From the NCBI GenBank assembly GCA_937874695.1, contig CALNAJ010000020.1:9665-73664 (forward strand): DNA of 64,000 bases, read 5' to 3'. Positions 43,377 through 51,517 of this stretch are shown one piece after another. Every line of letters starts with the position of its first letter. Position 1 is the stretch's first letter. Position numbers and translations under genes: made by a program. The notes below the pieces were generated by a model. The model was not told the DNA's origin, ran no database searches, and saw nothing but the letters and a program-made list of their open reading frames with translations. The stretch is from an uncultured Lactobacillus sp. (GTDB lineage Bacteria; Bacillota; Bacilli; Lactobacillales; Lactobacillaceae).

Positions 43377-43475
43377 ATTAGTCCCCCTCATCAACTACGA
43401 CCAAGAATCAGGTAATTTAACGCCGAACTTATACCGCATATCATTCTATAAGCTCTACTTTTTCATTATAAGCAA
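43377..43475 (-). promoter_or_regulatory. Conserved 5' leader/promoter of LPXTG gene 1
   Basis: About 95 nt upstream of the start match the upstream region of the second LPXTG gene (47190-47290) almost base for base, including CGCCGAACTTATACCGCATAT and TTCTATAAGCTCTA on the plus strand, i.e. possible TATAAG/TATAGA -10 boxes on the minus strand. Conservation exceeds what a ribosome-binding site needs, so shared transcriptional control is likely. Confidence 0.6.
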
Positions 43476-43776
43476 GCCTAGGGAAGCAGTCAACGCATCA
43501 ACACTTTTTATCCTATGAATAATTTAATAAGTGGGGGGGCAGTGTCTTAGTATAATAGGCTTTTGCATCATTTATTAAAACTTATAATCGCTAAGTCACC
43601 TGATACATCAAGCAAGTTCACCGGTAAATTGTGCATCATTCAAATACGACACCCGTACTCACAATAATTGCTAACGAAACTAACATTAGCTTCAAATTGG
43701 CGTGACAAGAACAATACCCCATCTTTCAACCCAGACTAACAATTAAGGCTTATTCACTAAATTTTATGAACACAAA
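43476..43776. other. Intergenic stretch between the two LPXTG genes
   Basis: About 300 nt, AT-rich, no credible gene. Scattered similarity to 47300-47560 (for example CACAATAATTGCTAACGAAA against CACAATGATTGTTAAAAGAA) shows that the duplicated unit included this upstream DNA. Confidence 0.55.
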
Positions 43777-43805
43777 AGGATCAACCCAATAACTGGATTG
43801 ATCCT
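43777..43805 (-). terminator. Terminator of LPXTG gene 2
   Basis: AGGATCAA pairs with TTGATCCT, with an inner CC/GG; TTTT follows on the minus strand. It lies 81 nt after the stop. Confidence 0.75.
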
Positions 43806-43885
43806 GAAATACCTGTTCAATTGAGTCAAGCTTATTACGGATCACGCATCATCCTGCGGCTACAAAGCCTTTAGACTTTACTTCA

Positions 43886-46800
43886 CTAGTGTTCCCGTTT
43901 CTTCCAACCGGCCAGACCGATTAAACTGCCCAACAGTGCCAGTCCAACAAGGGCTAAACTGCTCCCCCGCTGTTCGTTGGTCTGCGGCAATTCAGTCTTA
44001 CTCTGGGCCAAGTTAACGGGTGCCTTCCGTGACTGCTTAGCAGGCGTGGCTAATTGTTGCACCTTAGCACCTTGACCACCTGTCGTGACAACGTCTGCTT
44101 GACCACCTTTGGCCTTAGGTGTTGTTGCGACCTTGGCAGGCGTCTTAGCCTTCTTGGCAGGTGTCTTAGGCGTCGTTGATGGTTTCTTACCAGGATTGCC
44201 GATGTCGGCACCACCACCCGTAGATGGGCCAGTAGTTGGTGGCGTCACGTTACCGCCACCGTTATCACCGCCGCCACCGGTCGTGGTGTCCACCGCATAA
44301 GTCACGACGACGGCCACATCGGCACTATCTGACGTGACTGCTTGCGCCGTGGTTTGTGTCAAATCCTTGGCTGAATCAGTCGTTGAAACAACGTGCATCC
44401 CCGCTACGGTTGGATTCTTAACAGCAGCGAATGCTAATTGAGCACCATCCTTGTAAACGGTCCAATTGGTATCGGTTGGCTGACCGGTAACGTCCAATTC
44501 TGGTGTGCCCGTGGCAGCTGGATTGCTGTAGGTCACAGCGTCTTGGGTGACTTGATCAGTTACCGTAGCAAAGGTCATGGTCTTCGTCACCGGAGTAGCA
44601 ACCTGCTTTTGTTGCTGATCCTGGTAGGTAATCGTTTCAGTAACAACCTTTTCAGTCGTCTTAAAGTCATGTGCTAACGTAATCGTAAAGTCGAGATTTG
44701 TGTTGGCATCTTTGCCAAAGACAATTGCGCTGGTACCATCGGCATTCTTAGTGGTGTCGCTGACCAGCTTGTAGCCTTTAGCCACGTCTGGCGCAATCAC
44801 TGAAGCGGAGTCAAAGGTACTGGTCGTTCCAATAGCGCCCCGCAGTTCGGGATTAGTCGTGTAGTCCAACGTCCGAACCGTCTTACCCGTCGTGGCATCC
44901 TTGATGGTAACCGTCGCGCGTTTGGCGTTAGCGTAAACCATGCGGATGGCTTGTTTAACCCCAGCGAATGGGATGTCGGTTGATTGACTGATATCGGTCC
45001 AAGTCTTGCCATCCACGCTGGTTTCAGCACCGGTGTAAACGTAGTCTGGGAAGTCTTTCTGATAACCGTTCAGGGCAACTTGGGCGTCTGATGTCCCGTT
45101 GTAGCTGTCAGTAACTGGCGTACCATCTTCATTGGTGATTGGCGTAAAGTTCCCAGCGGCATCCTTAGTCCCATAATCAACGGAGACATTCCAAGGCAAA
45201 ACGTCCTTGTAGAACAGGATTGTCCAGGTCTTATGCGCATCCGTCAAAGTCGTAATCCAGCTCGGTTGGGCTGTCGCCTTGCCATTGTCGGCCGCCCAAT
45301 CAGAGTACAGGCCCGTACCATCCAGAATCAGGCCAGAGAAGGTGTACCCCTTGGCCAGCTGCTGGTTCAGGAAAGTCATGACCGTGGCGTTGGCTTGCAC
45401 GTTGACATCGGAACCAACCTCGCCCGAAATCAGCGTTGCAGGTGCCAAGTTAAGCTGTTGCCCGTCAGCTTGAAGCAGTTGAATGTTGACGTTTAAATCA
45501 CTGACATTTTCAGCCATCTCATACGGTTGGATGATGTATCCCGCGAAGTCACTGTTTGGATCAGCCCAAGTGGTGGACAGACTCCCATAGTTAGCACTCG
45601 TGCCGGCAAGTAAGTTGTACCAGTTCAAAGTATTACTGTTGATGTTTCCGGCATCAGCACTGGATGGGAACAGAGATGGATACAGTGTCTCCTCGGCATT
45701 ATCAAATGCCTTAACTGGCAGGTTGGCTGCGGACAAATTCTTGATGATAAAAGATGGCGTCGTGTAACTCAGTGTCCCATCGGCCGTAATGTTCTGGCCC
45801 TTACCAAGCGCAGTGCTAACGGTGATTGGTGCCAGCAAAATGTGTTGATTAATTAGATTGGTCCCCGTCTTGATGACTAAGTTCTTATCCGTAGCTAGTG
45901 GTGAAATATCGGTAATCTGATTGTAAGCCATATTGACAGTCGTCAATTGGTCCTTATTGCTCAGTGCAGAAATATCATTCACAGAGAACAACGTCACGTT
46001 AACACTTTGCAACTTATTCAAGTTACTTAGTGCCCGAATGTCCCATAAATTTCCAGACTGCATCCCATTGCCAAACGTATTGACACTGACCATAAGATTG
46101 GGGTAAAGATACAGGCTCTGAAGATTCGTCGCGTTCTGGAGGCCTTCCAGTGTGGTCATCGACATCAACGCATAGTAGTACGTCGAAGCCTGATTACTAC
46201 TGTTGGCAGCTTGCATATTTTCATTTGCGTAAATACTCGTAACCGTTGCGAGATCCGCCTTCGTAAAGTTATTTCTGAAATCATCAATCGTTGCGAACTG
46301 CTTAGCAAAATTGCTTTGCCAAATGAAGTACTGCAAACCAGAATCGGGCATCCATTCGTCAATGTAGAGTGGACGCGTACCATCGCCGTATTGCAGCGGA
46401 GAATTCATATCCATTCCTTTGGCGTCCTGCGCGATGTTGTTGGCGTATGTTTCGCCTATCCATGTTCCAGCCCCTTGTGCTTGATACTTCGCACTATAAC
46501 CGTCGACAACACGTAGGTCGGAACTGACCCCGTTAGCATCCGAATGATCATAAGTGTATTGAAGCCGGTCGGTCTTGCTGACATTGAACACCGGTTGCCC
46601 CGTGACCTTATCCGTCAAGTCATCCGGATTTTGCACCGTGATACCAGTCTGAACATTAGCTGGTGCTGGTGTTGTCGCATCTTTCGTGACATCTAGACTT
46701 TCTTCTTCTGGTGCGGTTGGCATATCACTGGTGATCTCATCCCTTGCATTCTGAGCTGGATATTGCTGTGATTTCTCTTGATTTAGAGAGTCATCATTAG

Positions 46801-47188
46801 CCACTTCCCCAAGTTGGTCCTGCTGTTGTTTTTGTTGTTCTTGTTTCTGTTGCTCTTGCTGTTTTTGCTGTTGCTGCTCTTGTTTCTGTTGTTCCTGTTT
46901 CTGCTGTTCCTGTTGTTCCTGTTCCTCACCAGTTCCGGCAGCGGCTGCACCGCTACCCGACTGATCAGCCCCGGCTGTTTTCAGAGGTACTTCTGATCCC
47001 CCACTTGCTGGCTGACCCTGTTCAACATTTTCCGTTGGTGGTACGTTGCCATCCGCCTGTGCTGTCTGGGTGGCTTGTGGTCCCGCAATAATACCAACAG
47101 CCATACTGGTTACCGTGATACCGGCTACCAGCCAGCCCTTATGTGACTTGTACATCTTATAATGTGTTTTCCGTTCAAAATCCTTCAT
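43886..47188 (-). CDS. LPXTG-anchored surface protein with leucine-rich repeats (paralogue 2)
   Basis: 1100-aa paralogue of the adjacent protein, matching it through signal (HYKMYKSHKGWLVAGI), LRR-containing middle, MucBP-like domains and anchor (LPQTN, helix, KKREH). It differs mainly in the N-terminal spacer, which carries a run of about 40 residues of Gln, Glu and Lys (residues about 85-125) written in CAG/CAA/GAA/AAA codons. The C-terminal stalk is also changed and rich in TPKTPAKKAKTPAK-type basic repeats. Expected to be exported by the accessory or canonical Sec route and attached to murein by sortase A. ATG at 47188, GAGGGGGA upstream, own terminator. Confidence 0.9.
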   Translation of the reverse strand: MKDFERKTHYKMYKSHKGWLVAGITVTSMAVGIIAGPQATQTAQADGNVPPTENVEQGQPASGGSEVPLKTAGADQSGSGAAAAGTGEEQEQQEQQKQEQQKQEQQQQKQQEQQKQEQQKQQQDQLGEVANDDSLNQEKSQQYPAQNARDEITSDMPTAPEEESLDVTKDATTPAPANVQTGITVQNPDDLTDKVTGQPVFNVSKTDRLQYTYDHSDANGVSSDLRVVDGYSAKYQAQGAGTWIGETYANNIAQDAKGMDMNSPLQYGDGTRPLYIDEWMPDSGLQYFIWQSNFAKQFATIDDFRNNFTKADLATVTSIYANENMQAANSSNQASTYYYALMSMTTLEGLQNATNLQSLYLYPNLMVSVNTFGNGMQSGNLWDIRALSNLNKLQSVNVTLFSVNDISALSNKDQLTTVNMAYNQITDISPLATDKNLVIKTGTNLINQHILLAPITVSTALGKGQNITADGTLSYTTPSFIIKNLSAANLPVKAFDNAEETLYPSLFPSSADAGNINSNTLNWYNLLAGTSANYGSLSTTWADPNSDFAGYIIQPYEMAENVSDLNVNIQLLQADGQQLNLAPATLISGEVGSDVNVQANATVMTFLNQQLAKGYTFSGLILDGTGLYSDWAADNGKATAQPSWITTLTDAHKTWTILFYKDVLPWNVSVDYGTKDAAGNFTPITNEDGTPVTDSYNGTSDAQVALNGYQKDFPDYVYTGAETSVDGKTWTDISQSTDIPFAGVKQAIRMVYANAKRATVTIKDATTGKTVRTLDYTTNPELRGAIGTTSTFDSASVIAPDVAKGYKLVSDTTKNADGTSAIVFGKDANTNLDFTITLAHDFKTTEKVVTETITYQDQQQKQVATPVTKTMTFATVTDQVTQDAVTYSNPAATGTPELDVTGQPTDTNWTVYKDGAQLAFAAVKNPTVAGMHVVSTTDSAKDLTQTTAQAVTSDSADVAVVVTYAVDTTTGGGGDNGGGNVTPPTTGPSTGGGADIGNPGKKPSTTPKTPAKKAKTPAKVATTPKAKGGQADVVTTGGQGAKVQQLATPAKQSRKAPVNLAQSKTELPQTNEQRGSSLALVGLALLGSLIGLAGWKKREH
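46800..46930 (-). repeat. In-gene Gln/Glu/Lys-coding microsatellite
   Basis: A run of TGTTGTTCTTGTTTCTG-type triplets on the plus strand encodes QEQQKQEQQ repeats in LPXTG paralogue 2 and is absent from paralogue 1. Repeats of this type can change length by slippage in triplet steps without frameshift. Confidence 0.85.
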
Positions 47189-47189
47189 G

Positions 47190-47290
47190 ATTGGTCCCCC
47201 TCACTAACTATGACCAAAAATCAGATAATTTGACGCCGAACTTATACCGCATATTATTATTCTATAAGCTCTATTTATTATCCATTATAG
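47190..47290 (-). promoter_or_regulatory. Conserved 5' leader/promoter of LPXTG gene 2
   Basis: Counterpart of 43377-43475, with the same TATACCGCATAT and TTCTATAAGCTCTA blocks (plus strand) and the same GAGGGGGA ribosome-binding site. Three inserted bases (ATT) are the main difference. Confidence 0.6.
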
Positions 47291-47597
47291 CTAGATTGTG
47301 AGAAATGGTCAACGACGTGAAACTTTATGGCACACAAATGTTTGTTAAAGTGCTTAGAAGCGTTGGTATAGAAAGGTTACTTACAATAATATTTTTAAAT
47401 AAAATCCGTTAAATTGCGTGACAAGCCAATCGAATTTTATGTAAAACCGTACACCATTTAAACCCTTCATCGGTATTCACAATGATTGTTAAAAGAACTA
47501 ACGATGAGACCAAAGCGAAACGTCGCAAATACAATTATTTCTTTCAGACTAGGTCAACCACTAAGACACATTCATTGGTATTGCTCCGCACCAAATC

Positions 47598-47644
47598 AAA
47601 AGGACAGCTGCTAGCCAATTTCTCGGCTAGTAACTGTCCTTTTC
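47598..47644. terminator. Strong terminator downstream of guaA
   Basis: AAAAGGACAG pairs with CTGTCCTTTT, with an inner CTAGCC/GGCTAG arm. A-runs and T-runs flank both sides, so it can act in either direction. It lies about 130 nt after the guaA stop; the region 47290-47597 holds no recognised gene. Confidence 0.88.
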
Positions 47645-47774
47645 AGTGCCCCTTACCAAAATTTCTGGTAGGAAACTTGGTAGGGAACTATTTGATTTTA
47701 AGCTAAATTCGACTATGCGTGATCTAAACGAATGCCGTCTTGCCGGTATTTTCCACGCAACCTAGTCATGGGAA

Positions 47775-49331
47775 TTATTCCCACTCAATTGTCGAAGGCG
47801 GCTTACTCGTCACATCATACAGGATGCGGTTCACGTGATCCACTTCGTTTACGATGCGGACAGAGATTTCCTGCAACACGTCCCATGGAATGCGGGCGAA
47901 GTCAGCGGTCATCCCATCGATCGACGTTACGGCACGGATACCCACGGCGTAGTCGTAGGTCCGACCATCACCCATGACACCGACACTCTTGATGTTTGGT
48001 AAGACCGTAAAGTATTGCCAAATATCGCGGTCGAGGCCGGCCTTCTTGATTTCTTCACGCAGAATCAAGTCACTATCGCGGACGATTTGTAACTTCTCTG
48101 GCGTGATTTCGCCAAGGACCCGAATCCCTAAACCAGGACCTGGGAACGGTTGACGCCAAACTAAGGCGCTTGGCATTCCCAGCTTTTCACCCAATTCACG
48201 GGCTTCATCCTTGAACAATGAACGCAATGGTTCGATCAGCTGGAAGTGCATGTCTTCCGGCAACCCACCCACGTTATGGTGAGACTTAATCGTCTGCGCC
48301 GTATCGGTCCCACTTTCAATCACGTCGGTATACAACGTCCCTTGTGCCAGGAAGTCGATACCGTCGAGCTTTTGAGCTTCGTCGTTAAAGACTTGAATGA
48401 ATTCATTACCGATAATCTTACGTTTCTTTTCGGGTTCAGTGACGCCGGCCAGCTTGCCAAGGAAACGGTCCTGAGCATCGACTTTAACGATGTTCAGCCC
48501 GAACTTTCCTTCCAGGCTGTCCATAACTTGCTTGGCTTCACCCTTCCGCAACAGACCGTGATCCACGAAGATACTGGTCAATTGTGACCCAATAGCCTTG
48601 TGCAAGAGCACGCCAACTACGGAGGAATCTACCCCACCGGATAGGCCTAACAAGACCCGCTTGTCGCCAACCGTTTCACGGATGTGTTCGATCTGCAGAT
48701 CAATGAAGTCATCCATCGACCAGTTAGACTTTGCACCACAGACATCAAAAGCAAAGTGCTTCAGAATGTCATTACCATATTCCGTGTTGCGCACTTCCGC
48801 GTGGAATTGAATCCCGTAGAAGTTCCGGTCAACGTCTTGCATGGCAGAGATCGGGCAATTCTCGCTCGTTGCCACGCGTTCGAAACCATCAGGCACTTGG
48901 GTGACCAAGTCACCGTGGCTCATCCACACCGTCTGCGTCTTCGGCGTGTCCTTGAAGAGTTTTGCGTCATCACTCAGTACGGTGATGTCTGCCCGTCCGT
49001 ATTCACGGTTGTCAGCAGATTCAACCTTCCCACCAGTCAAGCTGTGGGCCATCAGTTGCATCCCATAACAGATTCCCAGAATCGGAATCCCTAACTCGAA
49101 GATCTCAGGGTCAACGTTAAACGCACTGCTGTCGTACACGCTGTTTGGTCCCCCGGAGAAGATAATCCCCTTGGGGCCCCAAGCCTTGATCTCGGCCGCA
49201 CTCATGGTGTGCGCCTTCAATTCAGAGTAAACGCCCATGTCACGAATCCGGCGCGTAATCAATTGATTATATTGACTTCCGAAGTCCAAGACGATAATCT
49301 TATCGAATTTGGACATATCAACGTTTGCCAA
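47775..49331 (-). CDS. guaA: GMP synthase (glutamine-hydrolysing)
   Basis: 518-aa cytosolic enzyme aminating XMP to GMP. The N-terminal class I glutaminase has IIVLDFGSQYNQLITRRIRD and the nucleophile in GICYGMQ (about Cys88), with FHAEV supplying the histidine. The ATP pyrophosphatase domain has LSGGVDSSV near residue 235. The C-terminal dimerisation domain ends NRILYDVTSKPPSTIEWE, the family terminus. The start is probably TTG at 49331, behind AAAGGGTG; ATG codons at 49340 and 49316 are alternatives with poorer spacing. It follows coaA and an acetyltransferase gene on the same strand. Confidence 0.95.
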   Translation of the reverse strand: MANVDMSKFDKIIVLDFGSQYNQLITRRIRDMGVYSELKAHTMSAAEIKAWGPKGIIFSGGPNSVYDSSAFNVDPEIFELGIPILGICYGMQLMAHSLTGGKVESADNREYGRADITVLSDDAKLFKDTPKTQTVWMSHGDLVTQVPDGFERVATSENCPISAMQDVDRNFYGIQFHAEVRNTEYGNDILKHFAFDVCGAKSNWSMDDFIDLQIEHIRETVGDKRVLLGLSGGVDSSVVGVLLHKAIGSQLTSIFVDHGLLRKGEAKQVMDSLEGKFGLNIVKVDAQDRFLGKLAGVTEPEKKRKIIGNEFIQVFNDEAQKLDGIDFLAQGTLYTDVIESGTDTAQTIKSHHNVGGLPEDMHFQLIEPLRSLFKDEARELGEKLGMPSALVWRQPFPGPGLGIRVLGEITPEKLQIVRDSDLILREEIKKAGLDRDIWQYFTVLPNIKSVGVMGDGRTYDYAVGIRAVTSIDGMTADFARIPWDVLQEISVRIVNEVDHVNRILYDVTSKPPSTIEWE

Positions 49332-49474
49332 GCCATTCACCCTTTCTTCTTTTTCAACATTGGTACTATCATACCGATTTCTGAAACGCGGGTCAATCTA
49401 AATCCAACAGAAATCAGGGAGAATTGTTTCACCCGTCAATCGGTTTCGCCAGCTAAGTGGTTCCAGCCGCCCGG

Positions 49475-50065
49475 CTACCACTTATTTCCCCGCAGATTCA
49501 ATCGTAAATGAAAATACATCTGCCGGTCCAGCTTCCGTCGTTCAACCGCCACAAAGCCGTACTGGGCTGCCAATTTTGCGAGAGGACTACCTGGCCGCAC
49601 GTCCATCCCCATGGCGTTAGCACCACTTAATTTGGCACGGTGAATCGCATCCCCCATCAGCCACTCGGCAAACCACCAGCCCTGATAGGTCTTGCCCTGG
49701 TACCGGCCCCGAACCGTCAGCATATCCAAATACCACTCGTCGGGACGGGCCCGCGGTGTCACCACTGCCTGCTGGGGTGGTGCGACCTGTAGTCGTTCAA
49801 ACAACGCCGTCCACTGATTGTCTAGCGTGCTTTCGACCGCTGCCGGGTAACCATAGGCCACGCCAACCGCGACGCCCTGGTTCTGATACACCCGTGCCGC
49901 CGGATAGCCGTAGCGAAAAGCCGGCTGATGATAGCCGACAAATAGAAGCTGAGACAATTGCTCCTTACTCAGGCGCCGTAACCGCCGTAATTGCCGCCGC
50001 TCCAGCTCGTGGAGCACCAGCATCGCCACGGAATCGGCGTCCACAATGGTTGCGTCTCGTATCAT
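49475..50065 (-). CDS. GNAT-like acetyltransferase
   Basis: 196 aa, GNAT fold: IRDATIVDADSVAMLVL at the start, WYLDMLTVRGRYQGKTYQGWWF as motif A (QGKTYQG in place of the usual Q/RxxGxG/A), and PGSPLAKLAAQYGFVAVERRKL at the end. It is arginine-rich and somewhat diverged, so cofactor binding is probable rather than certain. ATG at 50065 with AGGAGG upstream, 11 nt after the coaA stop, so the two are cotranscribed. The substrate is unknown; the EWYLDxL core recalls the acetyltransferase at 10852. Confidence 0.8.
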   Translation of the reverse strand: MIRDATIVDADSVAMLVLHELERRQLRRLRRLSKEQLSQLLFVGYHQPAFRYGYPAARVYQNQGVAVGVAYGYPAAVESTLDNQWTALFERLQVAPPQQAVVTPRARPDEWYLDMLTVRGRYQGKTYQGWWFAEWLMGDAIHRAKLSGANAMGMDVRPGSPLAKLAAQYGFVAVERRKLDRQMYFHLRLNLRGNKW

Positions 50066-50076
50066 CGCGTTCCCTC

Positions 50077-51000
50077 CTAATATTTCCGCAGTAACAGCCG
50101 ATCCACCCGGTGATGGAACGTCTTGTGAATGATCATATCTGCCCGGTTACGCGTGGGCAGAATATATTCTTCTAGATTCTTCAAGTCAATATCGTGCCAA
50201 ACCTGCTTGGCCTTGGCGATGGCCTGATTGTGTCCGCCAATCGCATACGGATAATAGTAGTTGGTCGGGTCCTGAAAGGCCGTGTTCAGCAACAAGTCGA
50301 ACCGTTCCAGGAACCAGTCCTCAATCAGCCCGGGATCGGCATCCACGTACAGCGAGAAGTCAGTAAAATCGCTCACATAAATCTGTTCATTGGTCGGTAA
50401 CTGCAGGGTATTAATTCCCTCCACAATCAGCACATCGGGGTGGACGATATATTCATACTGTCCAGGAACGATGTCATAGATCTTGTGTGAATAGACTGGG
50501 GCCTTAATCAGCGATTGACCCGCCTTCACGCTATTTAAGAAGTGAATCAGGCTCGCCATATCATAACTCTCCGGGAAGCCTTTACGCGCCATGAGATTAC
50601 GTTTCTTCAGCTCCTCATTGCTGTAGAGGAACCCATCGGTCGTGATCAGCTGAATGCGCTGCCCTTGAAAGTAGTGATTCAGTAAGACTTCCAGCAACCG
50701 CGCCGTGGTACTCTTTCCAACGGCCACGCTCCCGGCAATGCCGATAATAAAGGGCACCCTATGTGCTGGCCGTTGCAAAAAACGGGCCTTGTCCTGCTGA
50801 AGCTGCTGGTAGTGGTCGAATTCTAACCGCAGCAAGTGCACCAACGGAATATAAATATCCTGAACGTCTTGCAGGGAAATCCGGTCATTAAAGGCCTTAA
50901 CTTGCCGCAAGCTCTCCTGAGTCAGCGGCAACGTCGCATCGTCGGAAAACGCCCGCCACTGAGCACGGGTAAACGCATTGTAATTGATGGGATCTGACAT
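50077..51000 (-). CDS. coaA: Pantothenate kinase, type I
   Basis: 307-aa enzyme phosphorylating pantothenate, the first and controlled step of coenzyme A synthesis. The P-loop GIAGSVAVGKSTTARLL lies at about residues 87-103; the type I signature continues with TTDGFLYSNEELKKRNLMARKGFPESYD (read in parts), and DFSLYVDADPGLIEDWFLERF is also typical. ATG at 51000 with GAGGTG upstream. It heads a unit with the acetyltransferase gene and guaA, a neighbourhood seen in other lactobacilli. Confidence 0.95.
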   Translation of the reverse strand: MSDPINYNAFTRAQWRAFSDDATLPLTQESLRQVKAFNDRISLQDVQDIYIPLVHLLRLEFDHYQQLQQDKARFLQRPAHRVPFIIGIAGSVAVGKSTTARLLEVLLNHYFQGQRIQLITTDGFLYSNEELKKRNLMARKGFPESYDMASLIHFLNSVKAGQSLIKAPVYSHKIYDIVPGQYEYIVHPDVLIVEGINTLQLPTNEQIYVSDFTDFSLYVDADPGLIEDWFLERFDLLLNTAFQDPTNYYYPYAIGGHNQAIAKAKQVWHDIDLKNLEEYILPTRNRADMIIHKTFHHRVDRLLLRKY

Positions 51001-51264
51001 GGGGACACCTCAACTTTTTCAGAAATAATTAGCCCCATTATACCGCAGATAACGGCGGATTCCTCATGGTTCGCTGAGAAAGTTTAACACGAAAATTGCT
51101 GGCCGATTATCTCCCCCATTGCCACTACCAACTGAAAAAAATAGCCAAAGAAAAAGGCCAAACTCATCGCTGAGCTTGACCCCGGTTACTATCAAATTGT
51201 TAAATCAAACTGTTATCGTGACCAACAGATTGCTATGAAACGGTCGCCACCATGTAAGCCGTGA

Positions 51265-51493
51265 GGGTGGTGAAAAACGCACCTAGCCGTAGCCTGTCAG
51301 GGATGGAACCAGCCGTGGCAGCAACGTTAGGCCGGGTGCTTGGTTCTTCCCGGTCTTACATCGCAGGACGCACTTGAAAACTCGCGGTTCTGGCGAGGTT
51401 TCAAGTCGAGGTGAGAGACCGCTTCACAGGCTCTCACCGGTCCTACAGCAGGTGGAATCCCTGCCAGGCGGAGGCGACTGTTTTCCACCACCC
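51265..51493 (+). repeat. Dispersed structured-RNA-like element, copy E
   Basis: Plus orientation, between coaA and helD, converging on helD. It has an exceptionally long outer stem: GGGTGGTGAAAAAC (51265-51278) pairs with GTTTTCCACCACCC (51480-51493), 13 of 14 positions. The inner closing stem uses GCCTG/CAGGC and AGGGAT/ATCCCT. Hairpin 3, GGTGAGAG (51410-51417) with CTCTCACC (51431-51438), is perfect and differs from other copies. It lacks the AGGAGG patch. The remaining part of the gap (51001-51264) holds no gene. Confidence 0.86.
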
Positions 51494-51517
51494 GGTAAGG
51501 CGTAAGACATAGTCAAT

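Noticed and set aside
46800..46930. CRISPR-like or tandem repeat array
   Set aside because: The triplet-rich tract is in frame within the LPXTG gene and encodes Gln/Glu/Lys; there are no spacers.
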